Origin: Fredericiella sp963839515 | Lineage (GTDB): Bacteria > Chloroflexota > Anaerolineae > Caldilineales > Caldilineaceae | Reading direction: 5' to 3' | Assembly: GCA_963839515.1 (NCBI GenBank) | Contig: CAWIVN010000012.1 | Location: 124,001-188,000, forward strand | DNA: 64,000 nt | Shown here: piece after piece, positions 34,181-42,562 of the stretch | Position numbering within the stretch: position 1 is the stretch's first letter | Layout of the letters: the number at the start of each line of letters is the position of its first letter | Position numbers and translations under genes: made by a program | Notes under the pieces: model-generated | What the model was told of the DNA's origin: nothing | The model's input: only the letters and a program-made list of their open reading frames with translations | The model's database searches: none

Positions 34181-36667
34181 TCAGGGCTTGCCGTTCAGGA
34201 GCGCCAGCTCCTGGGCCTTGGTAACGGCTGCTACGCGGTTTGCCACGCCCAGCTTGCCGTAGATGCGGTTGGTATAGGTTTTGACCGTGCCGACGGAGAT
34301 GACCAGCTGTTCGGCGATGGCAGGATTGGAGAGACCCTGGACGATCAGATGCAGAACCTCTACTTCGCGCTCGGTAAGGGGTTCGACGAGTCCCGACCCA
34401 GTGGCAGCAGGCGCCGTGGGGACGAAGTCCAGCAGTTCCGCGCGTAGGCCGCTCAACGTCGTCGCAAAATCGGGTGGGGGCGCAGCCTGGCCCCCGGCAT
34501 GCTTGTGCAGCAGGGCGGCGGCCTTCTCTTGCTGCCGCTGATTGCCGGCGGGATGGTCATGGACGAGGCGCAGCAGCTCGACCCCGCGTGCCTGGCGGCC
34601 GTTGTCCAGCAGCAGGACCCCAACGTCGATCAGCACCGACAGCAGCAGCGGCAGGTAGTTAATCCTCCCGGCAATGTCCAGCGCTGCCCAGAAGTGGCCG
34701 GCGGCTGCGGCAGGATTGCCCCCTTGGACTGCCGCCTGCCCAAGACCATAATGGGCGGCCGCCAGGCCGCCTTGGTCGTTGAGGCCCTGGTAGATCGACA
34801 AGCTCTGTTCGTATAGCTGCCGCGCCGCCTGGTAATGATGCTGCAGCAGGGCGATCTCCCCCAGGTGTTGGGCGGTGACGGCAATCCCTTCCGGATCGCG
34901 GTAGTCGCGCTTGATGCGGAGACCGGCGCGATAATGACGTTCGGCTTCGACATACTGACCCATGGCCTGGTGAACGTTGCCCAATTCAATATGGCAATAG
35001 GCGCTCATCCAATGGTTGCCGATCTCGACGAGCATTTTGAGACCCTCTTCCGCATTCTCCAGCGCGGCTTGATACTGGCCTAGATTGAGATAGGCACTGG
35101 TAAGGCCATAGCAGGCAAAACCTAAGTTCTCTTTGTCCGCGCTCCCGGCCATGGCAAGTTTGAGCTGCTCTCCCACCGTCACGGCGCGGCTGTAGTCACC
35201 CTGGATGACATAGAGGACGATGAGCGGGGCGTGGGGATGGGAACCCATGCCGTATTCCGCCGCCAGCCCCAGATCGGTGAAGAGGGCGCTGCTGCGTGCG
35301 AGCGCCTGCGCCGCTTGTTCAAAGCGGCCGATGCGGATGAGCATCCAGGAACGGTAGACGAGGACCTGCGCCAGCCCGGCCAAATCTTCTGCGGCGGCGA
35401 GCACGTCCGCTGCTTGCCCCGCAGCATCGGCATATTCCAGGTAGCGGCTCTGCATCTGGCAGAAAAAGAAATACGGCGCAGCTGCCTGCTTGAGGGCTTC
35501 GCTTTGCGCGTGGGCGACCGCATACCGCCAGGCGGTGCGGAAATTTTCCAACTCGCCTTCGATTTCGAGGCTGTTCTTGACCTGCTGGCCTTCTACCAGG
35601 CCGGGCTTGCGCGCCGCAAGGTAGGCGCAGTAGTAACGGCAGTGCGCCGCGGCCAGGGCGGCGATTTCCGCCGTGTGCAGCTTGCTCAGGGCAAACTGGC
35701 GCAGCAGCTCATGGAGTTGATAGCGTCCCCCGGCGTCGCGCCGAATCAGGCATTTGTCGAGCAGCGACGCCAGCAGTGGCAAAGACGCCCCGGCAATCGC
35801 TGCCGCTGCTTCGCGCTCAAAGCCGCCCGTGAATACGGCCATGTGCTTGAACAGGACTTGCTCGCTCTCGCTAAGATGTTCCCACGTCTGGGCCAGGACG
35901 GCCTGCATGCTGCGGTGACGTGGGGGCACATGCCGCAGCGTTGAGGTGAGAAGATCCAGGTTGTGCCGGATCTCCGCCGCGATCTCTGAACAGCGCAGGG
36001 TCTTGGTCCACGACGCCGCCATCTCGATGGCCAGGGGCAGGCCGTCGACGAGCTGGCAGATCTGGACGATGCTGGCCTGGTTGTCGTGCAGCGAAAAACC
36101 GTGCACGATCTGGCGGGCCCGTTCGACGAATAATCCGACTGCGGCACTGGCTTCGACAGTACCGGCCTCGTCGCCATGCGGGAATGGGAGGCCTTCCAGG
36201 GGGTACAACCACTCTTCGGGCAGGCTCAGCGCGGCGCGCGACGTCGCCAGCAGCTTGACGGCCGGCGCATGTTGGATGATCTGCGTCACAAGGACAGCGC
36301 CGTCCAGCACATGTTCAAAGTTATCCAGCAGCAGCAGCAAGTTTTTGTCCTGGAGGTATTGCAGCAGTTGATTTTGCGGCGTGTCATGGCCGGAGAGCAC
36401 GACACCCAGGGCATCGACGATGGCGGAGACAATCTCTTTGCCGGATTGGAGCGGCTGCAGGTTGACAAACCATGCACCGTGCAAAAAAGCCTGCTGCGGG
36501 TCCTTGGCGAGCCGGATTGCCAACCGTGTCTTGCCGCTGCCGCCGATCCCTACCAATGTCAGCAGGCGGCAGTCTGCGTTGTGGAGAATTTGTCGTGTTT
36601 CGCTTAGTTCCGTCTCTCTACCCACAAAGCGGGTGGGTTGATCGACTTGCTCCAGATCGGACGCCAT
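34181..36667 (-). CDS. STAND-TPR-LuxR regulator (MalT/LAL type)
   Basis: An 828-residue regulator without an N-terminal DNA-binding domain. It starts almost directly with the ATPase: TRFVGRETELSETRQIL, Walker A GIGGSGKT at 40-47, LLLLLDNFEHV. It continues with winged-helix and TPR-like repeats and ends in a LuxR helix-turn-helix (TEREVEVLHLIVQGLSNPAI, VKTYTNRIYGKLGVANRV). A TACAAT -10-like box lies a few bases upstream of the ATG, so the transcript may be leaderless or nearly so. Same architecture class as 24670 but without the XRE domain. The target is not evident; the lipoprotein gene upstream on the same strand and the methyltransferase downstream are candidates. Confidence 0.9.
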   Translation of the reverse strand: MASDLEQVDQPTRFVGRETELSETRQILHNADCRLLTLVGIGGSGKTRLAIRLAKDPQQAFLHGAWFVNLQPLQSGKEIVSAIVDALGVVLSGHDTPQNQLLQYLQDKNLLLLLDNFEHVLDGAVLVTQIIQHAPAVKLLATSRAALSLPEEWLYPLEGLPFPHGDEAGTVEASAAVGLFVERARQIVHGFSLHDNQASIVQICQLVDGLPLAIEMAASWTKTLRCSEIAAEIRHNLDLLTSTLRHVPPRHRSMQAVLAQTWEHLSESEQVLFKHMAVFTGGFEREAAAAIAGASLPLLASLLDKCLIRRDAGGRYQLHELLRQFALSKLHTAEIAALAAAHCRYYCAYLAARKPGLVEGQQVKNSLEIEGELENFRTAWRYAVAHAQSEALKQAAAPYFFFCQMQSRYLEYADAAGQAADVLAAAEDLAGLAQVLVYRSWMLIRIGRFEQAAQALARSSALFTDLGLAAEYGMGSHPHAPLIVLYVIQGDYSRAVTVGEQLKLAMAGSADKENLGFACYGLTSAYLNLGQYQAALENAEEGLKMLVEIGNHWMSAYCHIELGNVHQAMGQYVEAERHYRAGLRIKRDYRDPEGIAVTAQHLGEIALLQHHYQAARQLYEQSLSIYQGLNDQGGLAAAHYGLGQAAVQGGNPAAAAGHFWAALDIAGRINYLPLLLSVLIDVGVLLLDNGRQARGVELLRLVHDHPAGNQRQQEKAAALLHKHAGGQAAPPPDFATTLSGLRAELLDFVPTAPAATGSGLVEPLTEREVEVLHLIVQGLSNPAIAEQLVISVGTVKTYTNRIYGKLGVANRVAAVTKAQELALLNGKP

Positions 36668-36727
36668 GGCTACGAGTATTGTACCCGTATGCTGTTTGTG
36701 TGGCGAGTTCGGGATTTTCTCTCTAGA

Positions 36728-37297
36728 TTACGGCTCCACCCAGACGACAAACGCCAGCTCACTGCCTGCTGCCTTGGCGCTGACCTTCCAGCAGCCTGCG
36801 GTGGGAAAGATCAAACCTGTGGCCTGAAATTGCGTCGGATAGCAGCAGGGAACGTGAGCCTCCAGTGGCGGCGCCTGCCCATCGATACGCTGGCCGCTCA
36901 TCTCCAGCAGGACGCCGGCCGGCCGGAACCAACCTACCTTGACCCCGTTTTCACGCACGCGCAGGGATTGGTCTTCTTCGCCTGTCCACCAGGCGGAGGC
37001 CAGCAGCGAGCGGTCTTGATTGGCATAATAGTGCCCGTATACTGGTGGGTTTTGCACGGCGGGATCGTCCGGCGGTTTGAGCCACAGCGGTTTCGTAATG
37101 GGACAGGTGTCCGCCAAGGCGCCCTGTGCTCGAACTTCAGTTGGCGCTATGAGGGACATATGGGGCTCTAACGCGCTGACTGCTCTACAGCCGGTCAACA
37201 CGCTACCCGCCAGTAGACAGGTAATCAAGAGACGAGGTGCTGCTGCCGGGGCAGTCAGGCCGCTCATTCTGTAAAGGAACCTGGCCAGTGAGGTCAT
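36728..37297 (-). CDS. Hypothetical lipoprotein
   Basis: A 189-residue exported protein. AAGGAG ten bases upstream gives ATG 37297. The signal is long and ends in VLTGC (lipid Cys about residue 37). The mature part is beta-rich with several Trp (ASAWWTGEEDQSL, VKVGWFRPAGVLLEM, HVPCCYPTQFQATGLIFP, GCWKVSAKAAGSELAFVVW). The pattern G-Y-P-T-x-F-Q-A-T-G and the closing strand resemble small ligand-binding sandwich domains, but I do not recognise a family. Cys residues in PCCYP and GCW could form a disulphide. Confidence 0.65.
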   Translation of the reverse strand: MTSLARFLYRMSGLTAPAAAPRLLITCLLAGSVLTGCRAVSALEPHMSLIAPTEVRAQGALADTCPITKPLWLKPPDDPAVQNPPVYGHYYANQDRSLLASAWWTGEEDQSLRVRENGVKVGWFRPAGVLLEMSGQRIDGQAPPLEAHVPCCYPTQFQATGLIFPTAGCWKVSAKAAGSELAFVVWVEP

Positions 37298-37783
37298 CGC
37301 AGTATTCTCCTTGCGCAAACAATGTTCTTCTACGATAAATACACCGCTGGCTTATGCAAGGTTCCGCATCATCAAAAAGCGCGCAAAATCGCCCTCTCAC
37401 TCTCTCTCTCCTCTGGCAGCCAATTGGACAATATATTCCAGTAAATTGACAGCTTATTGTAAGCACTTTACCCGTTGCGGCTTCAAGCATTCTCCTCTAT
37501 AATGGGCGTTTATCAAAAGCGCACTTTATTCATGCCAAACACTACTTTGTTATTGTTATCACAATAGTTTTGTTCGGTACTGACCGGGTCACCCCGAGCC
37601 CGCCCCACAGCGAATCTCATTCAGGCAGGCCTATATAGGCACAGGCTACGTACACGACCTTGCGTTCTGGCAGCTGCATTGGAGCAGAGCGAGCGCTTAC
37701 TTCCATGGCCGCCCCTGGGCAATGCAGAAAGCAGCGGCCCGCGCTTGGCAACGTGTGGGCGAGATCTAGACATCGAGGGCAAC
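37298..37783. promoter_or_regulatory. AT-rich control region with predicted promoter
   Basis: No gene is seen in this ~490-bp AT-rich gap between divergent genes. On the plus strand TTGCGG (37475-37480), 17-bp spacer and TATAAT (37498-37503) form a good sigma70-like promoter, giving a long leader to the SARP gene at 37784. Confidence 0.45.
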
Positions 37784-38638
37784 ATGAATTCTATTGAGGA
37801 CGTCATCGCGCTGCACCCCACGTACGAGTCTGCGCGCACGTGCAATTGCGAGAGCAATTGTCGAGTCCTGATCTGCCTGCTCGGAAACTTTCGCCTGCTA
37901 AAGGCAGGACAACCTGCCGAGCTCATTTGCGGCAGCAAAACCGAGAAATTATTGTGCCTCCTGGCGCTGCGACACGGACGCGGCGTCCAACGCGAAATGA
38001 TGTTGGACGCGCTTTGGCCCGAAGGTGACTCGATCCATGCCAGCCAATCGCTGAACAGCCTCATCCACAGCGTGAATAAGCTGCTCGGAGATGAGAATGG
38101 CGGGGCGGTGCCCGTGCTGCAAGCACACGGCTACTACTGGCTGAATGGCGCGGCCGGGATAAACGTGGATATTACCTGTTTTGACGCCTTGGCGGACACG
38201 GGCGATCAATGGGTCCGCGCCGGTGAAACGGCGGCGGCCACCGCGTTCTATCGGCGCGCCCTGGCTCTCTACCGCGGCGATCTGTGCTTGGTTACGGACG
38301 CGCAAGCCGTCGTAGAGCGCGAGCATCTGCGTGGTCGCTACCTCACTCTCCTGGCGCGCCTGGCCGAGTTGGACTATGCGAGCGGGGATTACACAGGCTG
38401 CTTGAGTCACGCCAGGCACCTATTGGTCAACGATCCCTGCCGCGAGGATGCCTACCGGTTGATGATGCACTGCTATGTCCGCATCGGTGAGCGCGCGCAG
38501 GCGCTGCGCCAATATCGCCTGTGCCAGACGATATTGCGCGCCGAGTTTGACGCTGTGCCGGAGCCGGCTACGACCGCGTTATTTGACCAAATCAGGCTTG
38601 ATCCGGGCAGTATTCAGACATCGCTGCTGGCTCATTAG
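37784..38638 (+). CDS. SARP/BTAD-family transcriptional activator
   Basis: A 284-residue SARP-type activator. An OmpR-like winged helix (about 27-122: VLICLLGNFRLLKAG, KTEKLLCLLALRHGRGVQRE, DALWPEGDSIHASQSLNSLI) is followed by the helical BTAD domain (about 128-275: RAGETAAATAFYRRALALYR, CREDAYRLMMHCYVRIGERA). It has no ATPase or TPR extension, like the small pathway-specific SARPs. The start at ATG 37784 (GAGGG upstream) is preferred over the longer frame. An N-terminal cluster CNCESNC (Cys 20, 22 and 26, plus Cys 31) is unusual and may bind metal or sense redox state. Directly downstream lies a 127-bp array of 11-bp-spaced repeats ahead of the RND/ABC gene train, its probable target. Confidence 0.88.
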   Translation: MNSIEDVIALHPTYESARTCNCESNCRVLICLLGNFRLLKAGQPAELICGSKTEKLLCLLALRHGRGVQREMMLDALWPEGDSIHASQSLNSLIHSVNKLLGDENGGAVPVLQAHGYYWLNGAAGINVDITCFDALADTGDQWVRAGETAAATAFYRRALALYRGDLCLVTDAQAVVEREHLRGRYLTLLARLAELDYASGDYTGCLSHARHLLVNDPCREDAYRLMMHCYVRIGERAQALRQYRLCQTILRAEFDAVPEPATTALFDQIRLDPGSIQTSLLAH

Positions 38639-38770
38639 GATTTGAGCCAAACTTCATCAGGATCTCAGCCGGACCTCATTCGGGCCTCAGTGTAACCTCA
38701 TAAGAACTTCAGCGCATTCCTCAGCCTGATCTCAACCCGAGTTGACGCCGTCCTCAGGGTCGCATATTAC
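38630..38770 (+). promoter_or_regulatory. SARP-type operator array and promoter of the RND/ABC gene train
   Basis: Direct repeats of the form CYTCA begin at 38652, 38663, 38674, 38685, 38696, 38707, 38719, 38730 and 38752; an outlying GCTCA is at 38630. Spacings are 22, 11, 11, 11, 11, 11, 12, 11 and 22 bp. The last repeat ends 8 bp before TATTAC (38765-38770), a possible -10 box. SARP proteins are known to bind heptamer direct repeats at 11- or 22-bp spacing, with the last one 8 bp from the -10. Confidence 0.75.
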
Positions 38771-38859
38771 CCTAGCTGCACGACATAATTCAGCGTCTCA
38801 GAGCCTTTTGCTTATTACCCGGTCGTCTTGCGCGCGGTTTTGTGGGAGGGGGACTAACC

Positions 38860-41800
38860 ATGATACGTGGGATCATTGCGTGGAGCCTGAAGTTTCGCTT
38901 CCTGGTAGTCGTTGTCGCCGCGGCGTTAGTGGTGTTTGGCATCCTACAGCTGCGCGACATGCCGGTAGATATCTTGCCCGAATTTTCGCCGCCCTATGTG
39001 GAGATTCAGACCGAATCCCTGGGTCTCTCGGCGGAGGAAGTGGAACAGCTAATCACCGTCCCGATGGAGCAGGACTTGCTCAACGGGGTGCCCTGGCTGA
39101 AGACTATCCGCTCCGAGTCTCTGCCGGGCCTCTCCTCCATCGTCCTCGTCTTTGAGCCGGGGACCGACCTCATCCGTGCGCGCCAGATGGTGTCGGAGCG
39201 CCTCACACAGGCTGTGGCGCTGCCGCACGTATCAAAGCCGCCGACGATGCTGCAGCCCACGTCGTCGACGGGCAGGGTTATGGTGGTCGGGCTATCTTCC
39301 AAGACACTGTCCCTGATCCAGATGTCGGTGCTCGCCCGCTGGACGATTGTGCCCCGCTTGATGGGCGTACCGGGCGTGGCCAATGTGGCGACATGGGGCC
39401 AGCGCGATCGGCAGCTGCAGGTCCAGGTCGATCCGCAGCGGCTGAAAGACAACAAGGTCTCGCTGCTTGACGTCCTCGAAACCACGGGCAACGCCCTATG
39501 GGTGTCGACGTTGAGCTTTGTCGAGGCGTCGACCCCGGGTACGGGCGGGTTCATCGATACCAACAGCCAGCGGCTCGGAATCCGGCATATCTTACCCATC
39601 GTGTCGCCGGAAGGTCTCGCCAAAGTCCCCATCGAAAACACCTCAGTGCAACTGGGCGATGTGGCGAACGTGGTGGAAGATCATCAACCGCTCATCGGGG
39701 ATGCGCTTACCAGTGGGGGTCCCAGTCTCCTGCTGGTTATCGAGAAATTCCCGGGCGCCAACACGCGCAATGTGACGCTGGGGGTGGAAGAAGTACTCGA
39801 CAATATGCGTCCCGGGCTGCCTGGTGTGGAGACTGACACGACGCTTTATCGGCCGGCGGATTTTATCGAGATGGCGATCCACAATGTGGGCCTCGTGCTG
39901 CTGTTCGGCATGCTGCTCGTGCTGCTGGTCCTGGCCGCCTTCTATTTTGAGTGGCGCACAATGTTGATCAGCGTCGTGGCAGTTCCCTTGTCCCTTATCG
40001 CAGGCGCAGCCGTGCTCTATCTACGTGGGGCCACCATGAATGCGTTGGCCGTGGCGGGATTTGTCATTGCCCTGGGCGTGCTGATCGACGATGCGATCGT
40101 CGACGTCGACAACATAGCGCGGCGGCTGCGGCAGCGGCGCGCAGAGGGGGATGTTCCAGCGGAGGGCGCCCAATCGACGGCGAGCCTTATGCTCGAGGCG
40201 TCGCTCGAAATGCGCAGCCCGCTTTTCTATGCCGTGCTGATCCTGCTCCTGGCGGTATTGCCGCTCTTCTTCCTGGGCGGCTTGTTCGGCACCTTTGTCG
40301 AGCCGTTGGCAGTGTCGTATGGATTGGCGGTGCTGGCATCCACGGTGGTGGCTTTGATGGTTACACCTGCGCTGTGCCTGATTCTGCTAGCGAAGGCGCC
40401 GGGCAATCGCCGTGAGGCGCCGCTGGTGCGTTGGCTCCAGCACGGCTATGAGGCGGCGCTGGCGGGGTTGGTGCAGCACGGGCGCCTGGCAGTCATCGCC
40501 GTAGGCCTGCTCTTGGCAGGGGGCTTAGTGATCTTGCCTTTCCTCAACCGATCGCTGCTGCCTGCCTTCAAGGAGCGCAACCTGCTGATCCACCTGGAGG
40601 GTGCGCCCGGCACGTCCGGGCCGGAGATGAGCCGGGTCTCGGGGCTTGTCAGTCATGACCTGCGGGCCGTTCCGGGGGTCAGCAATGTCGGCGCCGAAGT
40701 AGGGCGTGCCGTGCAGGGCGATCAAGTCGTCAATGTCAGTTCGGCCGAACTTTGGGTCGACATCGATCCCAGCGCGGACTATGACACGACGGCAGCCAAG
40801 ATCCAAGATGTGATTGAAAGTTACCCTGGGATCCGCCACCACGTACAGTCCTATCTAAAAGAGCAGAGCAGCGAGGTAGTGGCAGAGGCGAACGACACGC
40901 TCACTGTACGCGTGTTTGGCACCACCACAGCTATCCTCGGCAGCAAGGCGGAGGAAGTCAAGCAGGCGGTTGCGGGAATCGACGGTGTTGCCAATGCGCA
41001 CATCGATTTTCCGGTGGAGCAGCCCGCTTTGGAGATCGAGGTCAATCTCGCCGCTGCGCAGCAGTACGGCATCAAACCAGGAGATGTGCGGCGGGCGGCG
41101 GCGACCTTATTGTCGGGCATACAAGTCGGCAACCTGTTTGAGGAACAAAAGGTGTTCGACGTAGTGGTGTGGGGCACGCCGGCGGCGCGCAACAGTATTG
41201 ACAGTGTGCGCAATGTGCAGATCGACACGCCCAGCGGCGAGTATGTACGCTTGGGCGATGTTGCCGACGTGCGCATGGTGCCGACGGCGAGCATCATACG
41301 GCATGACGCCGTCAGCCGGTACCTGGATGTGATCGCCAATGTACAGGGACGCGAGCTTGGCGCCGTGGCGACAGATATCCACAGCCGGCTCCAGCAGCTC
41401 CAATTCCCGCTCGAGTATCACGCCGAAGTGCTAGGCGACTACGTAACGCAGCAGGCGGCGCAGACGCGCGTGCTCATCTGGGCGCTTGCCGCCGCCATCG
41501 GGGCGTTCTTCCTGCTGCAAGCGGCCTTTGGCAGCTGGCGACTGGCTGCGCTTGTCTGCCTGACCCTGCCGGCTGCGTTAGTGGGCGGCTTAGTGACGGC
41601 GCTCTTGACAGGCGTCTTGTCGCTCGGTTCGGTGGCCGGTTTGCTGGCGGTGGTGGGGATTGCGTTGCGCAACCAGATGCTGCTGATCAACCACTACCGG
41701 CGTCTCGTACGCGAGCAAGGCAAAGCCCTTGATCCGCAGCTGGCCCTACGGGGAGCGCGGGAACGGGTTGTGCCGATCTTGGCAACTACGTGCGCCTTTG

Positions 41801-42045
41801 GCCTCGTAATGGCCCTCGTGCTGCTTTGGGGCGACGTCCCGGGTCTTGAGTTTATCCGCCCGCTGGCGATCGCGGCTCTGGGCGGCCTCGTCACTGCGGA
41901 TCTAGTCAACCTGTTGATCATGCCTGCGCTTTGCTTGAGCCTGGGGGCCAGCTTCGTGCAGGAGCCGGAGCCTGCTTCAGGTGAGGGCGGCATGGCAGAG
42001 GCTCCCGGTACTCCGATTGGCGGGACGGTCATCCCGGTTTCATAA
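38860..42045 (+). CDS. RND efflux permease, HME/CusA-like (first copy)
   Basis: A 1061-residue proton-driven RND transporter of the heavy-metal-efflux-like subfamily, with twelve membrane helices and two large outer loops. N-terminus MIRGIIAWSLKFRFLVVVVA and MPVDILPEFSPPYVEIQTES are typical. Helix 4 has the acidic proton-relay segment VLIDDAIVDVDNI (about 407-419). The C-terminal half repeats the fold (LRNQMLLINHYRRLVREQGK). The Met triad that binds copper in CusA is not evident in the corresponding pore loop (LIHLEGAPGTSGPEMSRVSG, SAELWVDIDPSADYD). ATG 38860 follows GGGAGGGGGACT. First gene after the repeat array. The substrate is open: metal efflux is not supported by the residues seen. Confidence 0.9.
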   Translation: MIRGIIAWSLKFRFLVVVVAAALVVFGILQLRDMPVDILPEFSPPYVEIQTESLGLSAEEVEQLITVPMEQDLLNGVPWLKTIRSESLPGLSSIVLVFEPGTDLIRARQMVSERLTQAVALPHVSKPPTMLQPTSSTGRVMVVGLSSKTLSLIQMSVLARWTIVPRLMGVPGVANVATWGQRDRQLQVQVDPQRLKDNKVSLLDVLETTGNALWVSTLSFVEASTPGTGGFIDTNSQRLGIRHILPIVSPEGLAKVPIENTSVQLGDVANVVEDHQPLIGDALTSGGPSLLLVIEKFPGANTRNVTLGVEEVLDNMRPGLPGVETDTTLYRPADFIEMAIHNVGLVLLFGMLLVLLVLAAFYFEWRTMLISVVAVPLSLIAGAAVLYLRGATMNALAVAGFVIALGVLIDDAIVDVDNIARRLRQRRAEGDVPAEGAQSTASLMLEASLEMRSPLFYAVLILLLAVLPLFFLGGLFGTFVEPLAVSYGLAVLASTVVALMVTPALCLILLAKAPGNRREAPLVRWLQHGYEAALAGLVQHGRLAVIAVGLLLAGGLVILPFLNRSLLPAFKERNLLIHLEGAPGTSGPEMSRVSGLVSHDLRAVPGVSNVGAEVGRAVQGDQVVNVSSAELWVDIDPSADYDTTAAKIQDVIESYPGIRHHVQSYLKEQSSEVVAEANDTLTVRVFGTTTAILGSKAEEVKQAVAGIDGVANAHIDFPVEQPALEIEVNLAAAQQYGIKPGDVRRAAATLLSGIQVGNLFEEQKVFDVVVWGTPAARNSIDSVRNVQIDTPSGEYVRLGDVADVRMVPTASIIRHDAVSRYLDVIANVQGRELGAVATDIHSRLQQLQFPLEYHAEVLGDYVTQQAAQTRVLIWALAAAIGAFFLLQAAFGSWRLAALVCLTLPAALVGGLVTALLTGVLSLGSVAGLLAVVGIALRNQMLLINHYRRLVREQGKALDPQLALRGARERVVPILATTCAFGLVMALVLLWGDVPGLEFIRPLAIAALGGLVTADLVNLLIMPALCLSLGASFVQEPEPASGEGGMAEAPGTPIGGTVIPVS

Positions 42046-42085
42046 CGCTGCAGCCGAACAATCATGTATTGACTAGGAGGAAGCC

Positions 42086-42538
42086 ATGAAGCAGCAATAT
42101 CGCTGGTTACTTGCGGTTCTGATGCTTGCCTGCCTGCTGCTTGCGGCTTGCGCGCAGAGTCAACCGGCGGCCGACAGCGAAGAAGAAGCCCAGCCAGCCA
42201 CCGTCGAGCATCTTGACGGGGCGGAGCCCACGCGTGTGACATTGACCGAGGACGCAGTACAGCGGCTTGCCATCCAGACAGTCGCCGTGCGTGACACGAC
42301 GGTTAATGGGGCGGAGCGTACGGTCATCCCCTATGCGGCAATCCTGTACGATACGCAAGGCAATACCTGGACCTACATCAATTCCGAACCCCTGACCTTT
42401 GTCCGGCACCCTATCACTGTCGACGAGATCGAGGGCGAAGAGGCGTTTCTGTCCGATGGTCCACCTGCGGGCAGCACCGTGGTGACAGATGGGGCGGCAG
42501 AGCTGTACGGCGCCGAAGTCGAGTTTCAGGAAGAATAA
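42086..42538 (+). CDS. Mini-adaptor lipoprotein for RND pump
   Basis: A 150-residue lipoprotein. TAGGAGGAAGCC fixes the ATG; the signal ends LLLAAC (lipid Cys about 22). The mature part VIPYAAILYDTQGNTWTYIN, FVRHPITVDEIEGEEAFLSD, GSTVVTDGAAELYGAEVEFQ matches only the membrane-proximal end domain of CusB/CzcB-type adaptors. The lipoyl domain and the long coiled-coil hairpin that would reach an outer-membrane channel are missing, and this is not a truncation within this sequence because signal peptide and start are intact. It sits between two RND permease genes and probably serves one or both. Confidence 0.82.
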   Translation: MKQQYRWLLAVLMLACLLLAACAQSQPAADSEEEAQPATVEHLDGAEPTRVTLTEDAVQRLAIQTVAVRDTTVNGAERTVIPYAAILYDTQGNTWTYINSEPLTFVRHPITVDEIEGEEAFLSDGPPAGSTVVTDGAAELYGAEVEFQEE

Positions 42539-42562
42539 CCTGCGAGAAAGGGGGTCCAGGCC

